NCBI GenBank assembly: GCA_041277045.1
Contig: JBGFSY010000002.1
Coordinates: 620,001 to 684,000, forward strand
Reading direction: 5' to 3'
DNA from: Reddybacter sp041277045
GTDB taxonomy: Bacteria > Pseudomonadota > Gammaproteobacteria > Pseudomonadales > Porticoccaceae
DNA: 64,000 bases
Positions within the stretch are counted from its first letter, which is position 1, and each line of letters begins with the position of its first letter. A program made the translations under genes and the position numbers. The notes under the pieces are model-generated. The model saw nothing but the letters and a program-made list of their open reading frames with translations. It did not search any database and had not been told where the DNA came from. Shown here piece after piece: positions 34,569 to 44,088 of the stretch.

Positions 34569-35528
34569 GTGCCGGATGTTAGCGGTACAGCGATTGAGTG
34601 GCGCCCGAGCGCGACAAACGACGTCCTTATTAAAAGGGCGCGTTTGCTGACGCAAGTGCGAGAGTTCTTCGCATTGCGCCACGTCCTCGAGGTTGACCTG
34701 CCCGTGCTGGGTGAGCGTACCGTCAGCGACCCCCATCTCGATAGTCTGTACACCGAGGCCCCTCGGCATTATTTGCAAACCTCACCCGAATATTTCATGA
34801 AACGTCTGTTGGCAGCGGATAGTGGGCCAATCTACGCCCTCGCCAAAGCCTTTCGCGCCGATGATAGAGGGCGTCATCACAATCCCGAATTCACCTTACT
34901 TGAATGGTATCGCCCCGGCTGGGATGAAAGCCAATTGATGGAAGAGCTTGCTGATTTACTGGTGAGTGTCGGCTGTGCGGCCAATGCCGGTGCTCTGCGC
35001 GTTACCTACCGCGATATTTTTTTGGCCACGGTGAATCTCGATCCTCACCAGGCAAGGCTTGCGGAACTGGCCAAGTTGGCGAGTGATATCGCCCAGCGGG
35101 ACATGAGTGGTGAAAGTAGAGCTACCTGCCTGGATTTGATTTTTAGTTTTGAAATAGAAGCCCGCTTACCCCCGGGGATCGTGTTTGTATACGACTACCC
35201 CGCGTGCCTGTGTGCATTGGCGCAACTGGGTGTCGACGAGCAGGGCGTGACAGTGGCGCGGCGTTTTGAGGTTTTTCTCGATCGTACAGAGCTAGCCAAC
35301 GGCTACTTTGAGTTGCTCGATGCCGCTGAGCAGCGCCGCCGCTTTAGTGAAGACAACCGTCAGCGTAAAACGATAGGCAAGGCCGAAATGCCGGCTGATG
35401 AAAAGTTATTGGCGGCCCTCGATGCGGGCCTGCCGTCTTGCGCTGGGGTAGCGCTGGGTATAGACCGCCTATTAATGCACCTTGTCGGCGCGCAGCATAT
35501 CGACGAGGTTATCGCCTTCCCCCATTAA
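34569..35528 (+). CDS. epmA: EF-P--(R)-beta-lysine ligase
   Basis: Class II lysyl-tRNA-synthetase-like enzyme (GenX/PoxA/YjeA) lacking the anticodon domain; attaches beta-lysine to EF-P Lys34. 319 residues. Motif 1-like LEVDLPVLGERTVSDPHLDS, LQTSPEYFMKRLLAA, motif 2 AKAFRADDRGRHHNPEFTLL, and motif 3 GVALGIDRLLMHLVG. Starts at GTG 34569, with AAGGAG 10 bases upstream. About 80 bp downstream of efp on the same strand. Confidence 0.95.
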   Translation: MPDVSGTAIEWRPSATNDVLIKRARLLTQVREFFALRHVLEVDLPVLGERTVSDPHLDSLYTEAPRHYLQTSPEYFMKRLLAADSGPIYALAKAFRADDRGRHHNPEFTLLEWYRPGWDESQLMEELADLLVSVGCAANAGALRVTYRDIFLATVNLDPHQARLAELAKLASDIAQRDMSGESRATCLDLIFSFEIEARLPPGIVFVYDYPACLCALAQLGVDEQGVTVARRFEVFLDRTELANGYFELLDAAEQRRRFSEDNRQRKTIGKAEMPADEKLLAALDAGLPSCAGVALGIDRLLMHLVGAQHIDEVIAFPH

Positions 35529-35602
35529 GCAGGCAATTAAAACACTTGTTGAAAGAGTCGATTAAAATTGGCGGCCGGTCGCCTTTGGGATAACTTTAGC
35601 CT

Positions 35603-36451
35603 TTAGTCACCGCCGCAGCCTTCAAGCCCGTGATCCATCTTTTCGGCCGGGTCGTCGTCATTGGTTGAGCCGACCACTTTTGCCGGCACTCCGGCGACGA
35701 TGGAGTGGGGCGGCACATCTTTTAACACCACACTGGCCGCCGCAATTTTTGAACCTTCACCTATTTCTATATTGCCGAGCACTTTGGCGCCGGGACCAAT
35801 CAATACGCCGCGCCTGACTTTCGGGTGGCGATCACCCGATTCTTTGCCGGTGCCGCCCAGCGTCACCGATTGCAAAATCGACACGCAGTCTTCGACCACC
35901 GCTGTTTCGCCAATCACCAGGCCTGTGGCGTGGTCAAACATAATGCCCTTGCCAATTTCTGCGGCGGGATGAATGTCGACGCCGAGTACCACGGAGATGC
36001 GGTTTTGCAGTACCAGTGCCAGCGGTTGGCGCTGGTTGTGCCACAGCCAATGGGCAACGCGGTAGGCGGTGAGAGCGTGGAAACCCTTGTAATACAGGAA
36101 GGGTGTGGAAAAATCGTGGCTGGCGGAATCGCGTTCGTAAATTGCAATAATATCGCAGCGCGCCTTGTCGATAATTGTCGGCTCACTGCTAAAAGCATCG
36201 TCAAAAACTTCCCGCACCAATAATGCGGGTGTGATGTCGCTGTGTAATTTATTCGCCAAATGAAAGCTCAGGGCAGCGGCTAGATTATTGTGATTCAAAA
36301 TGGTCGAGTGTAAAAACCCGGCGAGCACGGGCTCGTGGCTAGCGGTGACGGAGACCTCTTTGACCAATTGTTGCCAGAGGCTTTCGTTACTGTGATCGTT
36401 GCAGGGGCTTTTGTCGGAAGCGGCGAGCGTTTGCTTTGTAGGTGTCATCAT
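35603..36451 (-). CDS. cysE: Serine O-acetyltransferase
   Basis: Acetylates L-serine with acetyl-CoA, the first committed step of cysteine synthesis. 282 residues. N-terminal helical domain (SLWQQLVKEVSVTASHEPVL, LNHNNLAAALSFHLANKLH) and a left-handed beta helix of hexapeptide repeats: GVDIHPAAEIGKGIMFDHAT, the catalytic His region, QSVTLGGTGKESGDRHPKV, then VVLKDVPPHSIVAGVPAKVVG. Two adjacent Met codons at the start. The C-terminal tail is long and acidic, with a terminal GCGGD. Feedback inhibition by cysteine is usual in the family. Confidence 0.95.
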   Translation of the reverse strand: MMTPTKQTLAASDKSPCNDHSNESLWQQLVKEVSVTASHEPVLAGFLHSTILNHNNLAAALSFHLANKLHSDITPALLVREVFDDAFSSEPTIIDKARCDIIAIYERDSASHDFSTPFLYYKGFHALTAYRVAHWLWHNQRQPLALVLQNRISVVLGVDIHPAAEIGKGIMFDHATGLVIGETAVVEDCVSILQSVTLGGTGKESGDRHPKVRRGVLIGPGAKVLGNIEIGEGSKIAAASVVLKDVPPHSIVAGVPAKVVGSTNDDDPAEKMDHGLEGCGGD

Positions 36452-36495
36452 TGAGTCGCTATTTTTAACGTAGAGACATTATCCGAATCCTTGAC

Positions 36496-37287
36496 CTAAT
36501 TATCCAGTGGTGTACGGGCAAGCAGCCATATTTCTACCGACTTCGCCCCCGCCTTAAGTAAAGTTTGGCTCAGTGCCTGTGCTGTACTGCCTGTGGTGAG
36601 CACATCGTCTACCAGGGCAACGCGGGCACCCTGTAAAATCTTGCTGGCCCGGCCTGCTGCAAATGTATTGTGGGATATACGTTGGCGTTCCTTGCGTGAC
36701 ATGTGGTGCTGGGCTGGTGTATTGATGACACGTTTTACGGCCCGTCGACAGTGTTTAATATTCAGCTGTTGAGATAGTTCACGGGATATGACAGCGCTTT
36801 GATTAAAGCCTCGTGTAAAGCGTTTTTTCCAATGTAGAGGGACGGAGATTAATAGATCCGGCAGTGAGCACTTGCCACTGTCGACCTGTTCTTTGATATG
36901 TTTTGCCAGTAGTTGCGAAAGCACTTTTCCGGCGCTGAGCTGGCCGCCAAATTTAAAGCGCTGTAACAATAGATCGACAGGGTATTGATAGAGTAGAGGT
37001 GTTTGTACGGAGCTAAAGACTGGACGCTGACTTTGGCAGTGACCACAAATACCCAGGGTATTGAGGGGGGTGGCACAAATTTCGCAATGTAGCCCCAGGC
37101 GAGGCAGGTTTTCTTCACAGGCATAACAGAGGTCGATGTCGTGCTCAGCAGACAAACCGCAAAGCAGGCAGGCTCCAGGTAAAAGCTGGTAACTGGCGTT
37201 AGTGAATAGGCGCTTTAGACCAAAGCAATGGGTTGCTTTAGTGGGTTTTTTTAGCGTGCTGCGTAGGGCTGGCTTCCCTGTATCCAT
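36496..37287 (-). CDS. ComF/GntX-family phosphoribosyltransferase-like protein
   Basis: 263 residues. An N-terminal zinc-ribbon region (CLLCGLSAEHDIDLCYACEE, LHCEICATPLNTLGICGHCQ) is followed by the PRTase fold with the PRPP loop RVALVDDVLTTGSTAQALS. Members take part in DNA uptake (ComFC) or, as GntX/YhgH, are needed for use of DNA as nutrient. ATG 37287 is preferred: AGGA lies nine bases upstream, whereas the in-frame ATG 37314 has no such site. Divergent from the DUF3179 gene. No other competence gene is visible here. Confidence 0.88.
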   Translation of the reverse strand: MDTGKPALRSTLKKPTKATHCFGLKRLFTNASYQLLPGACLLCGLSAEHDIDLCYACEENLPRLGLHCEICATPLNTLGICGHCQSQRPVFSSVQTPLLYQYPVDLLLQRFKFGGQLSAGKVLSQLLAKHIKEQVDSGKCSLPDLLISVPLHWKKRFTRGFNQSAVISRELSQQLNIKHCRRAVKRVINTPAQHHMSRKERQRISHNTFAAGRASKILQGARVALVDDVLTTGSTAQALSQTLLKAGAKSVEIWLLARTPLDN

Positions 37288-37418
37288 ATCAAAAAATCCT
37301 TTTTTGATGTGCATTGCGATGTCTTTTTTAGTGTTTTTTTTGGATCGTGATCAGTTCTTTATTGATGAGAGCGCTAGCATTCCGGGAACTCCTTTCTCGA
37401 CGCCCTCTCAAAGGCCTT

Positions 37419-38396
37419 ATGAAGAGTTTAGTACAGAATTTACGTTGGCGAACAGTTGGGCGCAACGCCCGGAAGAAAGTGACGTTTGTTTTTTGTCTAA
37501 TGGCATTGGTGAACACGGTGGCAGCGCAGACTAAAAATGGTTTTGATCTGCAGGGCAGCCTGGTGCCGGCAGCGGAAATTCTTCGGGGTGGGCCACCTAG
37601 GGATGCTATCCCGGCCATCGATAAGCCGATATTTATGTCTGCAACTCAGGCAGCTCTCGCCGCCAAAGAAAGAGTGATGGGTGTGTATTTTAAGGGCATC
37701 GCCAAGGCCTATCCCATCCGCATGCTTAATCGCCATGAAATCGTCAACGATACTTTTGCTCAAACAGGTGTGGTGGTTTCTTATTGCCCCCTGTGTGGCA
37801 GTGGCGTGGTTTTTCTCTTGCCGCAGAGCAAGCAAGTCAATACCTTTGGTGTCTCGGGCTTGCTCTATAACAGTGACGTGCTGCTCTACGATCGTGAGAG
37901 TGAATCCCTCTGGTCGCAGTTGATGTTGCAGGCGATCAGCGGCCAACGTAGGGGAGAGGCCTTGACCTTGTTGGCGGCCACCTACACCTCATGGGGCGAA
38001 TGGCAAAAGCGCTATCCGAGTACTTTATTACTTTCTGGGGCCAGTGCCCCGGGTGTGAGCTATAACACTAACCCCTATGCCGACTATGAAAACTCAGAAC
38101 AATTGTGGTTCCCCGTGGGGCAAGAGAGTGCTGCCTTGCGGGCAAAAGAGCGCGTGCTGGGGCTTTCCATTAACGGTGTTGATAAAGCCTACCCCTACTC
38201 GGAACTGGCTAATTCATCGGCAGAGTTTGAGGATGTTATCGGCGGCCAGACCGTGCGGATAATGTGGTCCGAGGCCGGGCAGAGTGCTTATGCCCTCAAC
38301 GGTGAGGGGCGACAGCTGCCAAGTGTGAGTGCCTACTGGTTTGCCTGGTTTGGTTTTCACCCGCAAACGCAAATTTATCGTGCTAATAATAAATAG
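37419..38396 (+). CDS. DUF3179 domain-containing exported protein
   Basis: 325 residues. Basic N-terminus, then a hydrophobic segment (VTFVFCLMALVNTVAAQ) ending in a signal-peptidase-like AQ site. The DUF3179 domain follows: YPIRMLNRHEIVNDTF, then VVSYCPLCGSGVVF with the family CPLCGS motif, YNSDVLLYDRESESLWSQL and WFAWFGFHPQTQIY. Function is unknown in the family; periplasmic localisation is inferred. ATG 37419 is chosen because it gives a normal-length signal; 37347 would add 24 residues overlapping the ComF promoter region. Confidence 0.88.
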   Translation: MKSLVQNLRWRTVGRNARKKVTFVFCLMALVNTVAAQTKNGFDLQGSLVPAAEILRGGPPRDAIPAIDKPIFMSATQAALAAKERVMGVYFKGIAKAYPIRMLNRHEIVNDTFAQTGVVVSYCPLCGSGVVFLLPQSKQVNTFGVSGLLYNSDVLLYDRESESLWSQLMLQAISGQRRGEALTLLAATYTSWGEWQKRYPSTLLLSGASAPGVSYNTNPYADYENSEQLWFPVGQESAALRAKERVLGLSINGVDKAYPYSELANSSAEFEDVIGGQTVRIMWSEAGQSAYALNGEGRQLPSVSAYWFAWFGFHPQTQIYRANNK

Positions 38397-38496
38397 ACGT
38401 GTAAATACAGTTGTGCATCACTGCCCAATTAGCGAAGGTCTTTATGGCATGGCATAATTCGCGCTAATTATTGCGATTTAACATGTTATTAATTCT

Positions 38497-39441
38497 ATGA
38501 ATATACGCCGTATTGATTTAAATCTGCTGGTTTATCTGGATGTTCTTCTTCACGAGCGCAACGTCACCAAGGCGGCAGCGCAGTTGGGCATTACCCAGCC
38601 AGCAATGAGCAATGGCCTGCGGCGTTTGCGCGATCTGTTCGAAGACCCGCTGTTGATTCGCACCAGTGATGGCATGAGCCCCACCCAGCGGGCGCTTGAA
38701 CTGCAACCCCAAGTGCGCGATATCCTCGCTAATATTGATAAGGCAGTACAGCCCCAAAAAGACTTTGATGCACTCACCGCGCAGCGCGTGTTTCGCATTA
38801 TGGCCAGTGACTATGCGGAGTCGACACTAATTGCGCCCTTGCTCAGCGAACTGTCACGCCTAGCACCGGGTATTACCCTCGATATTCTCACGCCCAGTGA
38901 TGTGCGCCTGCAAGATGTGGAGCAGGGCCGGGTCGATATGCTCTTGAACCGCTTTGACGAAATGCCCCAGTCTTTCCACCAGCTCACCATGTGGGAGGAT
39001 GATTTCTCCTGCTTGCTCAGTGTCGATAATCCCCTGCTGAGCGAATTTAGCCTCGACAACTACCTGCTCGGCCGTCATGTCTGGGTCAGTAAAACCGGTA
39101 TGGGTGCCAGCGTGGGCATGAACCCCCGTGATGCCCAGCGTGTGGGCCGGGTTGATGAGGCTCTCAAAAATATCGGCAAGACGCGCCACATTGCGGTGTT
39201 TACTCGCCACTATCAGGTGGCGGCCCAGCTTGCTCAACAGCCCGACCTGATTGTCACCATTCCCACGCGCCTGGCGCGTTTGCAGTTGAGCAACAAACAG
39301 GTTGCTTTGCGGTCACCCCCTTTTGAAATCCCTAGCTTTGAGCTGAAGATGGCCTGGAGTCCCCTGCTGCAACACAATTCCGACCACCAATGGATACGTC
39401 GCTTACTGGCCGATATTGCCCGGCGCGAAGGCCTGCTTTAA
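38497..39441 (+). CDS. LysR-family transcriptional regulator
   Basis: 314 residues. Winged HTH at the N-terminus: NLLVYLDVLLHERNVTKAAAQ, then GITQPAMSNGLRRLRDLFED. The periplasmic-binding-like effector domain follows from about residue 95 (VFRIMASDYAESTLIAPLLS). The RRIDLNLLVYLD start is of the NodD/LeuO-like group. It lies 150 bp upstream of malate synthase on the same strand. Control of glcB is a positional guess; LysR regulators are more often divergent from their targets. Confidence 0.93.
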   Translation: MNIRRIDLNLLVYLDVLLHERNVTKAAAQLGITQPAMSNGLRRLRDLFEDPLLIRTSDGMSPTQRALELQPQVRDILANIDKAVQPQKDFDALTAQRVFRIMASDYAESTLIAPLLSELSRLAPGITLDILTPSDVRLQDVEQGRVDMLLNRFDEMPQSFHQLTMWEDDFSCLLSVDNPLLSEFSLDNYLLGRHVWVSKTGMGASVGMNPRDAQRVGRVDEALKNIGKTRHIAVFTRHYQVAAQLAQQPDLIVTIPTRLARLQLSNKQVALRSPPFEIPSFELKMAWSPLLQHNSDHQWIRRLLADIARREGLL

Positions 39442-39593
39442 GGGTCATGCGGGCCGGGTAAAATACGTACGGTGAATACCGGGAATAAAAACGATAAATT
39501 AGATAAATCACCCGGCACCGGACTAGAATACAGAGCTTAAGTTGGGGCCTGATCACAAGCCCTGTTGATTGAATCATTTTGAGAGTGCAGCCC

Positions 39594-41765
39594 ATGAGCG
39601 AACGAATCGAGATTGGCGGATTACAGGTCGCCAGCGAACTTTACCAACTGGTTAATGAGCAGGTTATTCCGGGTACGGGGATTGATAGCGATAAATTTTG
39701 GGCCGATTTTGAGTCCATTCTCAACGACCTGGGGCCACGCAATGCCGAGTTGTTGGCGATACGTGAGAGTTTGCAAGCGCAAATTGATCCGTGGCACGAG
39801 GCGCGAGCGGGTCAGCCCCACGATGCTTCTGCCTATCGTCAGTTTCTACAGGACATTGGCTACCTGGTGCCGGCGGGCGATAGTTTTTCTATCACCACTG
39901 AAAATGTCGATGCCGAGATTTGCTCCATCGCCGGGCCGCAGTTGGTTGTACCCATCACTAACGCACGCTATTCACTCAATGCGGCCAATGCCCGTTGGGG
40001 TAGTTTGTACGATGCGCTCTACGGCAATGACGTGATCAGTGAAGAGGGCGGCGCCGAGAAGGGGCCGGGGTATAACGCGGTGCGTGGTGCCAAGGTTGTC
40101 GCCTACGGTCGCGACCTGCTCGACCAAAGTGCGCCTTTGGCGAGTGGCTCTCATCACAATGCCGTGGCTTATTACATTGAAAATGGCGCTCTTGCCGTTA
40201 CCTTGAAAAGTGGCGATGTCGTCACTCTTGAGCGTGTAGAGCAGTTGCTAGGCTATCTAGGTGATGCGAAAAAACCAGAAAGTATCCTGTTAAGAAATAA
40301 TGGCTTACACATCGAAATTCAATTCGATACTAGCCACTATGTCGGTCAGGATGACGCCGCAGGTATCAAGGATTTATACCTTGAGTCGGCTATCAGCACA
40401 ATTCAGGATTGCGAAGATTCTGTCGCCACCGTTGATGCCGAAGATAAGTGCACGGCTTATAGCAATTGGCTGGGCTTGATGAAGGGTGACCTCAGCGACT
40501 CCTTTGACAAGGGCGGCAAGACTGTCAGTCGCACCCTCAATGCCGACCGGGTTTTCACTGCTCTTGATGGTGGCGAACTGAGCCTGCCGGGCCGCAGCTT
40601 ATTGCTGATTCGCAATGTCGGCCATTTGATGACCAACAATGCCATTCTCTACGACGGTGGCAAAGAAGTGCCCGAAGGCATTATGGATGGCGTGATTACC
40701 TCATTAATTGCCCTCCACGATTTACAGGGTAATGGCCCCTATCAAAACTCGCGCACCGGCAGTGTTTATATCGTTAAGCCGAAAATGCACGGCCCCGACG
40801 AAGTTGCCTTTACCGTGCAGTTATTTGCCCGCATCGAGCAGGCACTGGGCATGGCAGAGCGCACATTGAAAGTCGGCATTATGGACGAGGAGCGCCGCAC
40901 CACGGTCAACTTACAGGCCTGTATTCGCGAGGCCAGCGACCGGGTGATCTTTATTAACACCGGTTTTCTCGATCGCACCGGCGATGAAATGCACACCAGC
41001 ATGGCAGCTGGCCCCATGGTGCCCAAGGGCTTGATGAAACAACAGGCCTGGATTAACGCTTACGAAGACTGGAATGTCGATATTGGTCTTGCCTGCGGTC
41101 TAAGTGGCAAAGCACAAATTGGTAAGGGCATGTGGGCCATGCCCGATTTGATGGCCAATATGATGGAGCAAAAAATTGCCCACCCACAGGCCGGTGCCAA
41201 CTGTGCCTGGGTGCCATCGCCGACAGCGGCCAGCCTGCACGTGATGCACTATCACCAGGTGAACGTTGCAGCGCGCCAGCAGGAGCTGATCGGTCACCCC
41301 CGAGCCAGCCTCGACGACATACTGACCATCCCCCTGTTGGGTGATATCCAGCTGTCTGCTGAAGACATTGAGCGTGAGCTGGAAAACAACGCCCAGGGGA
41401 TTCTCGGCTACGTGGTGCGCTGGATAGACCAGGGTGTGGGTTGCTCGAAAGTGCCCGATATCAACCACGTCGGCTTGATGGAAGACAGGGCGACGCTGCG
41501 TATTTCCAGTCAGCATATTGCCAACTGGTTGCGCCATAAGGTTTGTTCTGAGGAACAAGTGCTGGCGGTACTGAAGAAGATGGCGGTGGTGGTTGATGGT
41601 CAGAACACCAACGACGCGGCTTATCGCAGCATGGCGGCAGACTTTGATGGCAACATCGCCTTTCAGGCAGCGTGTGAGCTGGTCTTCAAGGGTTGCGAGC
41701 AGCCCAGTGGTTACACCGAGCCGGTATTGCACGCCATGCGCCGTCGTGCGAAGTCATCTGCTTAA
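39594..41765 (+). CDS. glcB: Malate synthase G
   Basis: Condenses glyoxylate with acetyl-CoA to malate (glyoxylate shunt). 723 residues from ATG 39594, the normal isoform G size. Key regions: NAANARWGSLYDALYGNDV, SIQDCEDSVATVDAEDK, catalytic Arg/Glu/Asp region (VGIMDEERRTTVNLQACIRE), the metal-binding segments, and HYHQVNVAARQQEL near the C-terminal plug. It agrees with a fat- and acetate-using lifestyle together with aacS and the dehydrogenases. Isocitrate lyase is not in this window. Confidence 0.97.
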   Translation: MSERIEIGGLQVASELYQLVNEQVIPGTGIDSDKFWADFESILNDLGPRNAELLAIRESLQAQIDPWHEARAGQPHDASAYRQFLQDIGYLVPAGDSFSITTENVDAEICSIAGPQLVVPITNARYSLNAANARWGSLYDALYGNDVISEEGGAEKGPGYNAVRGAKVVAYGRDLLDQSAPLASGSHHNAVAYYIENGALAVTLKSGDVVTLERVEQLLGYLGDAKKPESILLRNNGLHIEIQFDTSHYVGQDDAAGIKDLYLESAISTIQDCEDSVATVDAEDKCTAYSNWLGLMKGDLSDSFDKGGKTVSRTLNADRVFTALDGGELSLPGRSLLLIRNVGHLMTNNAILYDGGKEVPEGIMDGVITSLIALHDLQGNGPYQNSRTGSVYIVKPKMHGPDEVAFTVQLFARIEQALGMAERTLKVGIMDEERRTTVNLQACIREASDRVIFINTGFLDRTGDEMHTSMAAGPMVPKGLMKQQAWINAYEDWNVDIGLACGLSGKAQIGKGMWAMPDLMANMMEQKIAHPQAGANCAWVPSPTAASLHVMHYHQVNVAARQQELIGHPRASLDDILTIPLLGDIQLSAEDIERELENNAQGILGYVVRWIDQGVGCSKVPDINHVGLMEDRATLRISSQHIANWLRHKVCSEEQVLAVLKKMAVVVDGQNTNDAAYRSMAADFDGNIAFQAACELVFKGCEQPSGYTEPVLHAMRRRAKSSA

Positions 41766-41889
41766 CAGCTGCGGCCTTATAAAGCTCGCTGCTCATGCCC
41801 TGCATGGCCGCGAGTTTTTGTTTGTGGGCGATAGAAGGATGTTGTGGTCATCGGGCTAAGTTCTAGCGTTAGGTCTTAGCGACAGGCCT

Positions 41890-43890
41890 TTAGAAGCTGA
41901 CCTTAAGGTTGACGAAAGTCATCTGCTCAAACAGATTACCCGCCTGGTATTCCAGATATTCTTCATCGCTAATATTTTGCAGGATAAGCGCCAGATCTAT
42001 GTTGGCGTCATCTATTTGCCAGCCTTTACTGATCTTTACGTCGTAGCGGTGCCAGCTGGGTACGTTGGAGCCTCTTTGCCAGTTTGTTTCAGATTGATGG
42101 AAGAATGAGCCGCTAACACTCCAGCCATCCGGTAGCTGTTTGCTTACGAGCATGCTGGCGATATGGTTTGAGGGACGAAAATTATTCTCTTTACGGGTAT
42201 TGCGATATTGAGCAGAGACTAGCCAGCTAATATCTGGGCGCCATTGAATTTGAGTTTCGTAGCCACTGGTTCTATCACTTTCGGCATTTTCCAATTGGCG
42301 GAATTTGCCATTAATGTCATTGCTGGGATGCTTTATGTATTTGATACCATCATCGAGATATTCCCTAAAGAGTCGATAATCAAGGCTGAGTTTGTTATCA
42401 AACCAGTAGCCAAGATAACCAAATTCATAGGTTTGAAATTTCTCAGAACCAAGGTCCGGGTCAGTGATAAAAAGTAAGTCGGCAATGGCACCAGAATCCA
42501 GCTCCCGCTGGATAACGCGTTCCTTTTCATAGAGAGAGGGCTGGCGATAGGCGAGACTGCCACTGATACGAAAGTGGTGATCCTGATTAAGGTGATACTT
42601 AATGGCCAGCCGGGGTGAGAACTCGGGGTCATCGTTTTCATGATCCTCGGCCATCACGCCAAGGTTGGCTCGCCAATATTGATTAAAAGACCAGTCGATA
42701 TTACTAAAGAGAAAGTAAATCGTTTCGCTAGAATGAGAATTTGTACTGAACTCGGCCGGAGCTGTTAATTTTTGGTGACGAATACCGGCGCCCCACAAAA
42801 AGTTACTTTCATTATTTAGGGCAATAAGATGTTCGAATTCAAGGTCGTATTGCTCATACTCTCGTTCGCCATCTTCGATTTCGATCAATTTATCGGATTG
42901 GCTGGGGTAGAGAGCGTTGAGCTCAAGGGCGGTAATATCGAACTCTTCTGTAAGTAATACCTGATTGCTGCGATCGTATTGACCAAGGTTGGCCGAGGTA
43001 TTAATTTTGACTGTATGACGTCCCCACTGGTGTGCCCAGCGTAGAGAAAACCACTGTGCATCGATACCCTCATTGGTGAAATCTTCGGGCCTGTCACCAT
43101 CGCCGAAGCCGAAATTACCATCGCTATAGCCTAGCTCCCACTGAAATTCATCAAAGAGAGAGGGCGTGTAAACACCCTGTAGGGCAGCACTGTCGGCATA
43201 GCTTTGATCGTCGAGATGATCGAAACCCTGATTTTCACGGTAGTTGGCCCGCAGTGTGTAAGCCGCTGCGCCCGCTTTAAATGAGTGTCGCACGCTGGTA
43301 TTGCGCGTATTCCAGTCACCGGTGGTGTAACTTATTTCTGTGCCGCTGGCGGTTAAGGGGTTGCGCGTAACAATGTTGATGGCGCCTTGCACAGCATTAG
43401 CCCCGTAGGCGGCAACGTTGGAGCCTCGAACCACTTCGATATAGGCGATGTCGTTACTGAGGAGGCCGAGTGATTCCCAGGACACCGACGAGTTGATGGG
43501 GGTGTAAACACTTCTGCCATCGATACGAATTTCCAGGCGCCCTGGTAAACGGTCGCTTTGTCCATTTACGGTCACACCTTGAATGGAGGCGTTGGCGTAG
43601 AACACCTGGAATCCAGGGGCTAATTTAAGTATGTCGACAAAGTTGACCATGGGCATGGCGTCGATCATGTCCCGGGTGATTAAGGTGACAGATGAGGGCG
43701 CCTTAGACAGGGGCATGCTGTAGCGGGTGGCGGCCTCGACGTTGGGAATAGATTCTAAAAAGGCACTTTCAGAATAAGCTGCAATGTCATTTGCAAAGGT
43801 GGCGTGATTTGAAAGGATGAGGCCTGTTAGTAGAATTTTGAGAGAAAGTTGAATGACTGTTTTGACTTGCTGCCGGTAACTACAATACAT
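41890..43890 (-). CDS. TonB-dependent outer-membrane receptor
   Basis: 666 residues. Signal peptide (QLSLKILLTGLILSNHATFA), plug domain (MPLSKAPSSVTLITRDMIDA, APGFQVFYAN, RLEIRIDGRSVYTPI, IEVVRGSNVAAYGANAVQGAI and NIVTRNP), then a 22-strand barrel ending with the membrane-targeting aromatic Phe (FEQMTFVNLKVSF). Ligand unknown; no transporter, haem or cobalamin gene is adjacent. Plug sequence resembles receptors found with two-component or EAL proteins in marine gammaproteobacteria. Expressed alone. Confidence 0.92.
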   Translation of the reverse strand: MYCSYRQQVKTVIQLSLKILLTGLILSNHATFANDIAAYSESAFLESIPNVEAATRYSMPLSKAPSSVTLITRDMIDAMPMVNFVDILKLAPGFQVFYANASIQGVTVNGQSDRLPGRLEIRIDGRSVYTPINSSVSWESLGLLSNDIAYIEVVRGSNVAAYGANAVQGAINIVTRNPLTASGTEISYTTGDWNTRNTSVRHSFKAGAAAYTLRANYRENQGFDHLDDQSYADSAALQGVYTPSLFDEFQWELGYSDGNFGFGDGDRPEDFTNEGIDAQWFSLRWAHQWGRHTVKINTSANLGQYDRSNQVLLTEEFDITALELNALYPSQSDKLIEIEDGEREYEQYDLEFEHLIALNNESNFLWGAGIRHQKLTAPAEFSTNSHSSETIYFLFSNIDWSFNQYWRANLGVMAEDHENDDPEFSPRLAIKYHLNQDHHFRISGSLAYRQPSLYEKERVIQRELDSGAIADLLFITDPDLGSEKFQTYEFGYLGYWFDNKLSLDYRLFREYLDDGIKYIKHPSNDINGKFRQLENAESDRTSGYETQIQWRPDISWLVSAQYRNTRKENNFRPSNHIASMLVSKQLPDGWSVSGSFFHQSETNWQRGSNVPSWHRYDVKISKGWQIDDANIDLALILQNISDEEYLEYQAGNLFEQMTFVNLKVSF

Positions 43891-44088
43891 AGAGAATTTG
43901 GCCTTAATTTATTTTTATTATTATTATACCCTTATCCCGTAGATATCCTGTGGTTTTGGCGATTAACGGTAGTTTTAAAAACTTAGGTGTTTGTCCCGTT
44001 TTATCTGAGAGGATTTTACGGCGTAGGGGTATTAATCTCAAACTCTTCAACGGATGCTGATTACTCGGCCACCCGCTAAATTCCCTAC

